Shown here piece by piece: positions 1 through 8,430 of a DNA stretch of 64,000 bases. The number at the start of each line of letters is the position of its first letter. The stretch's first letter is position 1. A model generated the notes under the pieces. It saw nothing but the letters and a program-made list of their open reading frames with translations. It searched no databases and was not told where the DNA came from. The position numbers and the translations under genes were made by a program. Origin of the DNA: Photobacterium damselae (lineage in GTDB: Bacteria; Pseudomonadota; Gammaproteobacteria; Enterobacterales; Vibrionaceae); the NCBI RefSeq assembly GCF_003026815.1, contig NZ_PYOG01000001.1, forward strand, positions 372,001-436,000, in the 5' to 3' direction.

Positions 1-123
1 TAATCGCTTCCAGCAAGGCGTTGTGGTGAGATTCACCGCCTCAGCTAATTCAGCCAACGCCAAAGTCGCGTCTTTTTGCAGTAAGCGCAGCAGAGTTCTG
101 TCAACACTGTCTAAATCGCTCAT
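1..123 (-). CDS. Lrp/AsnC-family regulator, DecR-like (partial, N-terminus only)
   Basis: Only the first 41 codons are in the window; the gene runs off the left edge. The start is the ATG at 123-121. The visible part is the N-terminal helix-turn-helix of the Lrp/AsnC family, with the pattern [12 protein letters not shown], then [11 protein letters not shown], then TTPCWKRL. From memory this ending closely matches E. coli DecR (YbaO), the activator of cysteine detoxification. The gene is divergent from a Cds1-like cysteine desulfhydrase 250 bases away, which supports a role as its cysteine-responsive regulator. That role is inference, since the ligand-binding RAM domain is not visible. It could be another Lrp paralogue. 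Confidence 0.8.
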   Translation of the reverse strand, partial: MSDLDSVDRTLLRLLQKDATLALAELAEAVNLTTTPCWKRL

Positions 124-373
124 ATCCGTCCTTATTTCTGCTAATACTTATAAAATTATTGGTTTTCTCTCTTGTCGTGCTCAGATAATGCACTGACTAA
201 GTATTCATTACGTTGAGAGAAAATTTTTATCTATTTTACCGATTTAAGGAGAAAGAAAGCAAAGATTTTCCCCGTTAGTTTCGTCATAGTATAACAAAAG
301 CACTGATGATGAGCGCCAACCCTAACATTATAAAAAGAATAGATAAATATCAGCCTTATAAGAGAGATATCAG
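124..373. promoter_or_regulatory. Divergent promoter region between decR-like gene and cds1-like gene
   Basis: This 250-base AT-rich non-coding interval lies between two divergent genes and must hold both promoters. No perfect operator stands out. If the regulator is DecR-like, its binding sites should be here. This is an inference from arrangement only. Confidence 0.4.
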
Positions 374-1462
374 ATGAATGCTAAGTTAAAGAGTTGCAAT
401 AAAACAGAATGGATCAATAACGCTATTCGTAAAATTGATGCCGACTATCAACGTTCTGCCGATACCCATCTGATCAAGCTCGATATTCCAAGCTTAGACG
501 GTATTGATATTTATCTTAAAGACGAAAGTACCCACCCAACAGGCAGTTTAAAGCATCGTCTTGCCCGCTCCCTCTTTTTATACGCACTATGTAATGGTTG
601 GATCACGGAAGGTACACCAATTATTGAATCATCATCAGGCAGTACAGCTGTATCCGAAGCGTATTTTGCTCGTCTACTTGGATTACCGTTTATTGCGGTC
701 GTTCCTCGTAAAACGGCTCGTAAAAAAATTGAGCAAATAGAGTTTTATGGTGGCAAGGCTCATTTTGTTGATTGCCCATCAGAAATTTATGCAGAATCTC
801 GCCGCTTAGCCCAAGAGCTTAATGGTCACTATATGGATCAATTTACTTACGCTGAGCGAGCAACAGACTGGCGTGGTAATAACAACATCGCTAACAGTAT
901 TTTTGAACAAATGAAGTTTGAGCAACATCCAATTCCAACCTGGATTGTGATGAGTCCAGGTACGGGTGGAACATCGGCAACCATTGGTCGTTATATTCGC
1001 TATCAAATGCAACCGACTCGTTTGTGTGTGGTAGATCCTGAAAATTCCGTTTTTGCTCCTTACTATCAAAGTCGTGATTGCAGTTTAACCTCGGCCGTTG
1101 GTAGCCGAATTGAGGGGATTGGTCGACCTCGTGTTGAACCGAGTTTTATCCCAGATGTGGTTGATGAGATGCGCACGATTCCTGATGCGGCAAGTGTGGC
1201 TACCGTCCATTGGTTAGAAAAACTATTAGGACGAAAAGCTGGAGCCTCAACCGGAACCAACTTATACGGTGTATTACAGCTCGCTTGCGAAATGAAGCAG
1301 CGTGGCGAAACCGGGTCTATCGTGACCCTACTATGTGACAGCGGTGAACGTTATCTCGATACTTACTACGATGAACAATGGGTTCGCGACAATATCGGCG
1401 ATCTTTCACCTTATCTTGCGCAACTAGAGCAATTAGAACAAAGCGGAGACTGGTCTCACTAA
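374..1462 (+). CDS. PLP-dependent cysteine desulfhydrase, Cds1-like
   Basis: A 362-residue fold-type II PLP enzyme of the cysteine synthase superfamily. The motif HPTGSLKHR carries the probable PLP lysine, K60. SSSGSTA (86-92) replaces the usual asparagine loop, [10 protein letters not shown] (196-205) is the phosphate-binding glycine loop, and GASTGTN (290-296) is near the C-terminus. This pattern matches the subgroup that includes the cysteine desulfhydrase Cds1, which degrades L-cysteine to pyruvate, ammonia and hydrogen sulfide. The divergent DecR-like regulator supports cysteine degradation rather than synthesis. The start is ATG 374 with a weak purine-rich stretch upstream. The alternative is a cysteine synthase-like enzyme of other specificity. 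Confidence 0.75.
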   Translation: MNAKLKSCNKTEWINNAIRKIDADYQRSADTHLIKLDIPSLDGIDIYLKDESTHPTGSLKHRLARSLFLYALCNGWITEGTPIIESSSGSTAVSEAYFARLLGLPFIAVVPRKTARKKIEQIEFYGGKAHFVDCPSEIYAESRRLAQELNGHYMDQFTYAERATDWRGNNNIANSIFEQMKFEQHPIPTWIVMSPGTGGTSATIGRYIRYQMQPTRLCVVDPENSVFAPYYQSRDCSLTSAVGSRIEGIGRPRVEPSFIPDVVDEMRTIPDAASVATVHWLEKLLGRKAGASTGTNLYGVLQLACEMKQRGETGSIVTLLCDSGERYLDTYYDEQWVRDNIGDLSPYLAQLEQLEQSGDWSH

Positions 1463-1473
1463 AGAATCCCCCT

Positions 1474-1526
1474 ATTAGAACAGGCTATCGTACTTTGCCT
1501 ATTTGGTTTCGATGGCTTGTTCTAAT
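1474..1526 (+). other. 17-bp perfect RNA hairpin after the cds1-like gene
   Basis: The arms 1474-1490 and 1510-1526 pair over 17 positions with two G-U wobbles and a 19-nt loop. The wobbles only work in plus-strand RNA, so it would form in the cds1-like transcript. There is no U-run after it, so it is not a classical terminator. It could be a 3' stabiliser or an RNase III site. Confidence 0.55.
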
Positions 1527-1610
1527 ACCAACAGTTTGTGTCTGTTAGCTAATACTCGGTCTCATTACCTGTATGTAGTCGACTGATTAATCTAATCAGA
1601 GTAATTAGCT

Positions 1611-1640
1611 TTTGCCGCACTTGCCTGCGGCATTTTTTTA
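1611..1640 (+). terminator. Intrinsic terminator after the cds1-like gene
   Basis: Stem GCCGCA (1614-1619) and TGCGGC (1626-1631) with a 6-nt loop, followed by a run of seven Ts. It ends the cds1-like transcript upstream of queC. Confidence 0.75.
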
Positions 1641-1850
1641 TCTGTACCTCCTGCTAACATCGTTTTCTCTGATGAAAAGTCGTATGTCTTAATCGGGTAA
1701 TTCTTTTCTCTTCTCACCAGCTGAAGTACCATAAGCACTTAATATATTGTGCTGGAACCGACTGTTTCTCGGTAACCACTGTTGATAATGCTGTACTTGT
1801 TAAATTGGCAACCAACAGTAAAAAGCTCGGATTGAAAGGATCTTATTATT

Positions 1851-2555
1851 ATGCGTAAAGCCGTTGTTGTTTTTAGTGGTGGTCAAGACTCCACAACCTG
1901 TCTGATTCAAGCTCTTGCTCACTATGATGAAGTACACTGTATTACTTTTGATTATGGTCAGCGCCATAAGTTAGAAATTGAAGTGGCACAAGCAATCACC
2001 CAAGAGTTAGGTGTTGCTGCGCATAAAGTGATGGATGTGGGTTTATTAAATGAATTGGCTATTAGCTCACTAACTCGTGACAACATTGCAGTTTCTCATG
2101 AGCTACAAGAAAATGGTCTGCCAAATTCATTTGTACCAGGTCGTAATATTCTGTTTTTAACTTTGGCTGGTATCTACGCGTATCAAATCGGTGCTGAGGC
2201 TGTGATTACGGGTGTGTGTGAGACCGATTTTTCTGGCTACCCAGACTGTCGCGATGAGTTTGTAAAATCACTCAATCAATCACTTGTTTTAGGTATGGAC
2301 CGCCCACTGCGTATTGAAACACCGCTAATGTGGCTAAATAAAGCAGAAACTTGGGCTCTAGCCGATCAATACGGCAAGCTTGATTATGTTCGAGAAAAAA
2401 CACTGACTTGCTACAACGGCATTATTGGCGATGGTTGTGGCGATTGCCCATCTTGTGATTTACGCCGCGCAGGTCTTGAAGATTATCTTCAGCATCAGGA
2501 AAGCGTGATGGCATCACTGCAAGACAAACAGGCTCACGGCCAAGCAGAGCGCTAA
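1851..2555 (+). CDS. queC: 7-cyano-7-deazaguanine (preQ0) synthase QueC
   Basis: A 234-residue protein, close to the E. coli length of 231. It uses ATP and ammonia to convert 7-carboxy-7-deazaguanine to preQ0 in queuosine biosynthesis, in the cytoplasm. SGGQDS (9-14) is the PP-loop ATP motif. The zinc-binding cysteines are C187, C196, C199 and C202, in the pattern C-x8-C-x2-C-x2-C near the C-terminus. The start is ATG 1851 with AAAGGA upstream at a workable distance. It is monocistronic, flanked by terminators. No other que gene is in the window. Confidence 0.95.
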   Translation: MRKAVVVFSGGQDSTTCLIQALAHYDEVHCITFDYGQRHKLEIEVAQAITQELGVAAHKVMDVGLLNELAISSLTRDNIAVSHELQENGLPNSFVPGRNILFLTLAGIYAYQIGAEAVITGVCETDFSGYPDCRDEFVKSLNQSLVLGMDRPLRIETPLMWLNKAETWALADQYGKLDYVREKTLTCYNGIIGDGCGDCPSCDLRRAGLEDYLQHQESVMASLQDKQAHGQAER

Positions 2556-2613
2556 TTTTAAATCGCTAGCCACTATCTAAAAGATAGGACTTAATGTAGG
2601 TCATCTAGCGATA

Positions 2614-2656
2614 TAAAAAAACCGGCTTCTTGATAATAAGAGCCGGTTTATTATTT
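2614..2656. terminator. Bidirectional terminator between queC and prmB
   Basis: The stem AACCGGCT / AGCCGGTT is flanked by A-runs on the left and T-rich sequence on the right, so it can serve the convergent queC and prmB transcripts. A second inverted repeat with arms ATCGCTAG (2562-2569) and CTAGCGAT (2605-2612), enclosing a smaller stem, lies just before it. Confidence 0.75.
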
Positions 2657-2677
2657 GTGCAGACTTAAACAGCAGTC

Positions 2678-3610
2678 TTAGTCACGATATAGTGCAAAAT
2701 CGTCAGCGAATTCAACTAGCTGATCACGAGTTAGCATAAATACACCGTGACCGCCGTTTTCGAACTCGATCCAAGTAAATGGAATATGCGGATATTGCTC
2801 TTCCATGTGGACCATTGAGTTACCCACTTCACAAATTAATACACCATCTTCTTTTAGATAGTTAGGTGCATTAGATAGGATACGACGAACCAATTTCAGA
2901 CCATCGCTGCCCGCAGCTAAACCTAGCTCTGGCTCGTGACGGAATTCGTCTGGTAAGTTATCCATATCTTCTTGATCCACATACGGTGGATTAGTTACGA
3001 TTAGGTCATAAAGATCTTTAGGAACATCACGCAACAAATCTGAACGAAGCGGGGTCACTTGTTGTTCTAAACCGTGATCTTGAATATTTTGTTCAGCCAC
3101 AGCCAGTGCGTCAGTTGAGATATCAACAATATCCACTTCCGCTTCTGGGAACATATGAGCACACGCAATACCAATACAACCACTGCCTGTACATAGGTCC
3201 ATGATTCGTGTTGGTTCTTGCTTTAAAAATGGTTCAAAGCGGTTTTCGATCAGTTCACCGATTGGAGAACGAGGCACAAGTACGCGCTCGTCAACAAAGA
3301 ACTCCATACCACAAAAGTATGCTTTATTTGTAATATAAGATACTGGTGTACGCTCATTAATACGACGAATAACGCGCTCAACCACACGATGGCGCTCACT
3401 AGAAGTTAAACGCGAAAAACGCACTTCTGATGGCACATCTAGTGGAAGATACAAAGTTGGCAATACAAGCTGAACGGCTTCATCCCAAGCGTTGTCTGTA
3501 CCATGACCGTAAAATAGATTTGCTGCGTTAAAACGGCTTACCGTCCAACGTAACATATCTTGTAGTGTGTGAAGTTCGTTGACGGCTTCGTCGACAAAAA
3601 TCTTATCCAA
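2678..3610 (-). CDS. prmB: Ribosomal protein uL3 glutamine N5-methyltransferase PrmB
   Basis: A 310-residue SAM-dependent methyltransferase. The glycine-rich SAM motif [10 protein letters not shown] is at 138-147 and the catalytic NPPY motif at 207-210, as in the HemK/PrmB/PrmC glutamine methylases. Length and N-terminal domain fit PrmB, which methylates ribosomal protein uL3, rather than PrmC. The start is a TTG at 3610-3608 with a strong Shine-Dalgarno GGAGG five bases upstream. It is divergent from smrB with a 53-base gap, an arrangement also seen in E. coli (prmB next to yfcN/smrB). Confidence 0.93.
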   Translation of the reverse strand: MDKIFVDEAVNELHTLQDMLRWTVSRFNAANLFYGHGTDNAWDEAVQLVLPTLYLPLDVPSEVRFSRLTSSERHRVVERVIRRINERTPVSYITNKAYFCGMEFFVDERVLVPRSPIGELIENRFEPFLKQEPTRIMDLCTGSGCIGIACAHMFPEAEVDIVDISTDALAVAEQNIQDHGLEQQVTPLRSDLLRDVPKDLYDLIVTNPPYVDQEDMDNLPDEFRHEPELGLAAGSDGLKLVRRILSNAPNYLKEDGVLICEVGNSMVHMEEQYPHIPFTWIEFENGGHGVFMLTRDQLVEFADDFALYRD

Positions 3611-3663
3611 AATGGCCTCCGAAAAACGCTACAATACTGATATACAGCTGTTGGAATTTCACT

Positions 3664-4194
3664 ATGAGTAATAAAGACCCGAACATGGAAGATGATTTCT
3701 CTCTCTTCCAAGCCGAGGTAAAAGGCATAAAAAAGTTTACCCATGATACCATAATTGCGCCGCGCAAACAGACCACAAAAGCAGATAAAAGCAAAGTGAT
3801 GGGTAAAGAAACCCAAAATCATGAGTTTTATTTCTCTGATGAATTTGAGCCGCACTTAAATGAAAATGGTCCGATGCATTATGCGCGTTCTGATGTTTCA
3901 AAATATGAAGTGAAAAAGTTGCGCCGGGGCGTCTATGTGCCAGATATGTATTTAGATATGCATGGAATGACACAACAAGAAGCCAAACGCGAATTAGCCG
4001 CGATGATTGCAGCCTGCATTAAAGAAAGTGTGTCATGTGCCTGTGTGATGCATGGTATTGGTCGACACATTCTCAAGCAAAAAGCGCCATTATGGCTAGC
4101 TCAACACCCAGATGTAATGGCATTTCACCAAGCGCCTCTTGAATTTGGCGGAGATGGTGCGCTGTTGGTTTTAATTGAAATACCAGAAAAATAA
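3664..4194 (+). CDS. smrB: Ribosome rescue endonuclease SmrB
   Basis: A 176-residue protein with a C-terminal Smr domain at about 96-173. The signature residues are D98-M-H100 (the DxH motif), HGIGRH (130-135) and GGDGA (162-166). SmrB cleaves mRNA between collided ribosomes and so starts rescue. The N-terminal half is polar and lysine-rich, as expected for ribosome contact. It is divergent from prmB, sharing a 53-base promoter region. It is followed by a hairpin terminator. Confidence 0.92.
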   Translation: MSNKDPNMEDDFSLFQAEVKGIKKFTHDTIIAPRKQTTKADKSKVMGKETQNHEFYFSDEFEPHLNENGPMHYARSDVSKYEVKKLRRGVYVPDMYLDMHGMTQQEAKRELAAMIAACIKESVSCACVMHGIGRHILKQKAPLWLAQHPDVMAFHQAPLEFGGDGALLVLIEIPEK

Positions 4195-4201
4195 CCAAAC
4201 A

Positions 4202-4237
4202 AAACGCCCAGCAGGTATATATCCTACTGGGCGTTTC
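4202..4237. terminator. Hairpin terminator between smrB and the lipoprotein gene
   Basis: Arms AAACGCCCAG (4202-4211) and CTGGGCGTTT (4228-4237) extend across one mismatch to an AGG/CCT inner stem. It lies between convergent genes. The T-run is short on both strands. Confidence 0.6.
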
Positions 4238-4288
4238 GTATTTCAATGCCACATTAAAAAATAGTATCAATCAATAGGGTAATAACCG

Positions 4289-4651
4289 TTAAATAATCGG
4301 AGATGCTAGAGAACCAACACGAACCACTCGACCTTGATTCAATAGGGTCACCTCTCCTGATTTACACACTTCTAGGCGACGTTTAACTTTCGCTTCATCA
4401 AAGTAATATTCACAATCACCATTACGAGCGCTATCGATTCGAGAAAAGATCGTGACAGGTTGGGCACCAACTTCGTTAGAATAGTTAGCAAAGGTCAACT
4501 TACTGCCTGTAGGCGAAACATGCATGCCTTCTTTTATGCCATCAGACCAACGGATTTGACCATTAGCAAGAATTCGAGCCGGCTCCATTTGTGCTGCACA
4601 CCCTGCAAGAGCAAATAGCACCACCCCAGCCCCTATCATCTTAATCTTCAT
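4289..4651 (-). CDS. Small putative lipoprotein of unknown function
   Basis: A 120-residue protein with a lipoprotein signal peptide; the lipobox LAGC places the lipidated cysteine at C18. The mature part is about 100 residues with two further cysteines (in GDCEYYF and EVCKSGE) that could form a disulfide. I do not recognise the family. It starts 25 bases downstream of sixA on the same strand, so it is probably co-transcribed with sixA. It could be an outer-membrane or periplasmic accessory protein; no function is supported. Confidence 0.75.
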   Translation of the reverse strand: MKIKMIGAGVVLFALAGCAAQMEPARILANGQIRWSDGIKEGMHVSPTGSKLTFANYSNEVGAQPVTIFSRIDSARNGDCEYYFDEAKVKRRLEVCKSGEVTLLNQGRVVRVGSLASPII

Positions 4652-4676
4652 TACACCATTTTCTCTATGTTATGAA

Positions 4677-5150
4677 TTATTGCGGCACATCTTGCCACAA
4701 GAACTCTGCTCGCCCAGTCTCTGGATTGTATTCTAGAGCGGCAATCGCTGAGGTTCGAAACATAGGAGGTTGAATAGACGGATCCAATTCTGCGGTTAAG
4801 TACCCCACTAGAGGTAAATGCGAAACCAACAGCACAGATTCTGGTCGCTCTACATCAATGGCTGCTTTTAAATAGGCCGCCACCTCTTCTGCTTCACCAT
4901 ATGGAGTAATATCGGCAACGGTCGAAATTTGTTTAGGCTCAGATAGAACATCAGCCAGAGTTTGCCAAGTTTGTTGTGCTCGTAGATACGGGCTAACCCA
5001 TACCCAATCAATTGGCTGCTGGTTTAAACGCTCATGCAGTTGAGTCGCGATTTGAGCTGATTGACTGCGACCACGCTGTGTTAGAGGTCGCTCGGCATCA
5101 CTAGGAGCAAAATTTTCAGCTTCACCATGACGCATAATATAAATACGCAT
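4677..5150 (-). CDS. sixA: Phosphohistidine phosphatase SixA
   Basis: A 157-residue histidine phosphatase superfamily protein. The catalytic RHGE motif is at residues 7-10, and SHLPLVG near the C-terminus carries the second conserved histidine. SixA removes phosphate from phosphohistidine, for example on the PTS phosphocarrier NPr in E. coli. The start is ATG 5150. In E. coli sixA is also close to fadIJ, and here only the M16 peptidase gene separates them. Confidence 0.92.
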   Translation of the reverse strand: MRIYIMRHGEAENFAPSDAERPLTQRGRSQSAQIATQLHERLNQQPIDWVWVSPYLRAQQTWQTLADVLSEPKQISTVADITPYGEAEEVAAYLKAAIDVERPESVLLVSHLPLVGYLTAELDPSIQPPMFRTSAIAALEYNPETGRAEFLWQDVPQ

Positions 5151-5588
5151 ATTTGTTTTTCCGTTTTAGAGCCTAATGCTTTGCTAAACAGCAAGAGAGG
5201 TAATGCTAGCAACTCTGAGTCGGAGTGAATACCACTATTATTTGAAAACATGTGAAATCGTGACCCGCCTTTCACTCTGAGATTGCCATTTAGCCCAAAC
5301 TATCACTAACAATGTATCGCTCAATAATGACTATTCTGGGAAGTTATTATTCACCCATTTTTTTATACCATGTTGAAAATCATAGCCAGTATCTTGCAAA
5401 GTTTTAGCCACAATTCACTGTAATTACTATCATGAGATTTCAGATAAACCTTAAAGTGCCAAAATGCAGATATTGTCAGATTATTTTTCGAAATTGTTGT
5501 TCATGCTCTAAATTCCTATCATCCGTTTGCCAGTTGGCGCTTGCAAGGTCATAATTAATTTTAATTCCCTCAAAAATAGGCGTTTCTT
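5151..5588. other. Intergenic region between sixA and the M16 peptidase gene
   Basis: 438 bases of AT-rich DNA between divergent genes, presumably holding both promoters. I see no convincing ORF, terminator or structured RNA. Confidence 0.5.
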
Positions 5589-8354
5589 GTGCATATTAGT
5601 CCTAACGATCATAAACAATATCGCTACCTCACGTTAGACAATGAGTTAAAAGTCTTACTTGTGCATGACGCTGAGGCTCCACGTTCTGCTGCTGCGCTTT
5701 CGGTACAGATTGGTCATTTTGATGATCCGATGGATCGTCAAGGTATGGCACACTTTCTCGAACACATGCTGTTTTTAGGTACCGAAAAGTACCCAAAGGT
5801 GGGTGAATTTCAAACCTTTATCAATCAGCATGGTGGAAGCAACAATGCCTGGACGGGAACAGAAAACACCACATTCTTTTTTGAAGTCAGCCCTCATGGT
5901 TTTGAGCAGGGATTAGATCGCTTTGGTCAGTTCTTTACTGCGCCGTTATTTAATGCTGATGCAGTAGATAAGGAACGTAATGCAGTTGATTCGGAATATA
6001 AGTTAAAAATTAAAGACGATATTCGCCGTATTTATCAAGTGCACAAGGAAACCATTAATCCTGAGCACCCATTTTCTAAATTCTCGGTGGGCGATCTCAC
6101 AACCTTAGAAGACAGACCAAATCACTTGGTACGTGATGATCTTCTCGCCTTTTACCACCAGCATTATTCTGCCAATATTATGGGGTTAGTCTTATTAGGT
6201 CCTCAGTCTTTAGACCAACTAGAAGCTTATACTCAGGACTTTTTCAGCCAAATACCTAACTCAGGCAAAGAGAAAGCCCCAATTACCGCTCCTTGGGTAA
6301 CAGAGGCACAGAACCAGCACTATATTCAAATAGAGCCAATCAAAGAGGTTCGTCGTCTCTCTCTCTCTTTTGCTATGCCTTCATGGGATCATTATTACGC
6401 CATAAAACCGCTCTCTTACCTTGCTCATTTACTCGGTAATGAAGGCGAAGGCAGCTTAATGTCATACTTAAAAGAAAAAGAGTGGATCAATTCTCTGGCC
6501 GCAGGTGGCGGTGTAAATGGAACCAATTTCCGTGAATTTACAGTCTCGGTAAATTTGACGCCTCAAGGTATTGAGCATCAAGATGAAATCGTCCAAACCA
6601 TCTTCCAATATATCGAGCTAATTAAACAACGCGGACTGAATAACTGGCGTTATGAAGAGAAAAAATCAGTTCTAGAATTTGCGTTTCGCTATCAAGAAAA
6701 AAGTCGTCCCCTTGATACCGTCAGCTATTTGGTGATGAATCTACTCCATTATGCACCAGAAGATATTATCTACGGTGATTATATGATGGCAGGTTTTGAT
6801 GAAGATCTTATTCGCCAAGTTTTAGATTACTTATCGCCTGATAATATGCGTTTGATTTTAGTGGCTCAAGATCAGCATTATGATCAACAGGCTCAATGGT
6901 ATGACACACCATATTCTGTAACGCCATTCACTCAGCAACAACAAGAACTTTGGCAGACTAAAGAGCTTAATAAGCAGCTGATGCTACCAGAACCTAACCC
7001 GTATCTGTGTGAGCGTTTTGATCCGCTACCACTACAAGAAGGTTCAGAACTGCCCCCTCAACTGATTCAAGAGCTACCTGGCTTTCGTTTGTGGTTTAAA
7101 CAAGAGCACGATTTTCGAGTACCTAAAGGGGTTGTCTATGTGGCTATCGACAGTCCACATGCGGTGAGCTCGCCTCGAAATATTGTGAAAACGCGCTTGT
7201 GTGTTGAAATGCTGCTAGAAGCAATCAATGAGTCGGCATATCCCGCTGAAATTGCAGGTATGTCTTACAATCTCTATGCTCATCAAGGCGGAGTCACACT
7301 GCAACTATCTGGCTTTAGTGAAAAGCAACCGCTCCTGCTCAACCTGATTTTAGAGCGATTTAAAAACCGTCAGTTTAAACCAGAACGTTTTGATAATATC
7401 AAAGCACTCTTACTTAGAAACTGGCGCAATGCAGCCGAAGATAAGCCCATTTCTCAGCTTTTTAACCAGCTTACGGGATTATTGCAACCGAACAACCCAC
7501 CTTATCCAGTATTAATTGAGGCATTAGAGTCAATTACCATCGATGAGTTACCGGGTTTTGTTGATGATATGTTTGCAGAGCTGCATATAGATACTTTCGT
7601 CTACGGTAACTGGCACAAAGATCAGGCTTTGGCATTAGCTGAAACACTCAAGGATGCATTTAGGGTAACCGATCAACTGTACGGTGAAGCTCAAAGACCT
7701 TTAGTGCACTTAGATGATTGTGGCACTCTTACTTATGAGCTTGAGTGTGATCATGCCGATTCTGCGATTTTGATGTACTACCAGTCACGCGAGACGTCGC
7801 CACATAAAATTGCGCTGTATACTTTAGCCAATCACTTAATGTCGACGACGTTTTTCCATGAGCTGCGAACCAAACAACAACTTGGTTATATGGTAGGTAC
7901 TGCAAATTTACCGCTTAATCGCCATCCAGGGTTAATTTTGTATGTCCAGTCTCCTGTTGCAGACCCAGTTCATTTAGCAGAAGCGATTGATGACTTTACC
8001 AATGCCTTTGCTCTAGTTTTGTTAGAGCTTAATGAAGCGCAATGGCAAGCCAGTAAACAAGGGTTAATTGCACAAATATCAGAGCCAGATACCAACCTAA
8101 GATCACGAGCTCAACGTTTTTGGGTTGCGATTGGCAATAAAGATGAAGACTTTAACCAAAGACAGCGCGTCGTTAAGGCCATTTCAGAGCTATCTCGGGC
8201 CGATATGATTCGCTTTATTGTTGATAGAATTAAGCCAAGAACCGCTCATCGCTTAGTGATGTTTAGCCAAGGTAATCAACATCATGAAGCTGACAAGCTA
8301 GACTTAGGTGAACCAATTACCTCAATTTCTCAGCTACAAGAAAAAGCGCAATAG
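5589..8354 (+). CDS. M16-family zinc metallopeptidase, insulinase/pitrilysin-like
   Basis: A 921-residue peptidase with the inverted zinc motif HFLEH at 55-59. The third ligand is E136 and a conserved glutamate is E129, in ERNAVDSEY. Length and layout match protease III (pitrilysin) and insulin-degrading enzymes, which cut small polypeptides inside a closed chamber. E. coli pitrilysin is periplasmic, but no signal peptide is seen here, so a cytoplasmic location is inferred. The start is GTG 5589. It is divergent from sixA, convergent with fadJ and followed by a terminator. Confidence 0.88.
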   Translation: MHISPNDHKQYRYLTLDNELKVLLVHDAEAPRSAAALSVQIGHFDDPMDRQGMAHFLEHMLFLGTEKYPKVGEFQTFINQHGGSNNAWTGTENTTFFFEVSPHGFEQGLDRFGQFFTAPLFNADAVDKERNAVDSEYKLKIKDDIRRIYQVHKETINPEHPFSKFSVGDLTTLEDRPNHLVRDDLLAFYHQHYSANIMGLVLLGPQSLDQLEAYTQDFFSQIPNSGKEKAPITAPWVTEAQNQHYIQIEPIKEVRRLSLSFAMPSWDHYYAIKPLSYLAHLLGNEGEGSLMSYLKEKEWINSLAAGGGVNGTNFREFTVSVNLTPQGIEHQDEIVQTIFQYIELIKQRGLNNWRYEEKKSVLEFAFRYQEKSRPLDTVSYLVMNLLHYAPEDIIYGDYMMAGFDEDLIRQVLDYLSPDNMRLILVAQDQHYDQQAQWYDTPYSVTPFTQQQQELWQTKELNKQLMLPEPNPYLCERFDPLPLQEGSELPPQLIQELPGFRLWFKQEHDFRVPKGVVYVAIDSPHAVSSPRNIVKTRLCVEMLLEAINESAYPAEIAGMSYNLYAHQGGVTLQLSGFSEKQPLLLNLILERFKNRQFKPERFDNIKALLLRNWRNAAEDKPISQLFNQLTGLLQPNNPPYPVLIEALESITIDELPGFVDDMFAELHIDTFVYGNWHKDQALALAETLKDAFRVTDQLYGEAQRPLVHLDDCGTLTYELECDHADSAILMYYQSRETSPHKIALYTLANHLMSTTFFHELRTKQQLGYMVGTANLPLNRHPGLILYVQSPVADPVHLAEAIDDFTNAFALVLLELNEAQWQASKQGLIAQISEPDTNLRSRAQRFWVAIGNKDEDFNQRQRVVKAISELSRADMIRFIVDRIKPRTAHRLVMFSQGNQHHEADKLDLGEPITSISQLQEKAQ

Positions 8355-8361
8355 TCAAATC

Positions 8362-8403
8362 AAAAGGTCCCAGTTGGTATTAAGCTACCAGCTGGGACCT
8401 TTT
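8362..8403. terminator. Bidirectional terminator between peptidase gene and fadJ
   Basis: 18-bp arms (8362-8379 and 8386-8403) with one G-U pair and a 6-nt loop. The stem begins with AAAA and ends with TTTT, so it can end both convergent transcripts. Confidence 0.85.
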
Positions 8404-8430
8404 ATCTTCTTTACTATTTATGATTCATGG

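Larger units (their letters stand above)
1463..1850. other. Intergenic region with hairpins, cds1-like to queC
   Basis: 388 bases without a gene. It contains a long hairpin just after the cds1-like stop (1474-1526), an intrinsic terminator (1611-1640) and the queC promoter region. I looked for a preQ1 riboswitch ahead of queC and saw no convincing one. No short ORF with a good ribosome site was found. Confidence 0.6.

Noticed and set aside
1527..1850. Possible preQ1 riboswitch ahead of queC
   Set aside because: I could not find the C-rich loop and A-rich tail of preQ1-I, or the larger preQ1-II/III folds. A simple terminator and promoter explain the region.
3538..3973. Minus-strand ORFs of 63-105 codons over smrB
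   Set aside because: They are antisense to the well-supported smrB coding frame and have no ribosome sites.
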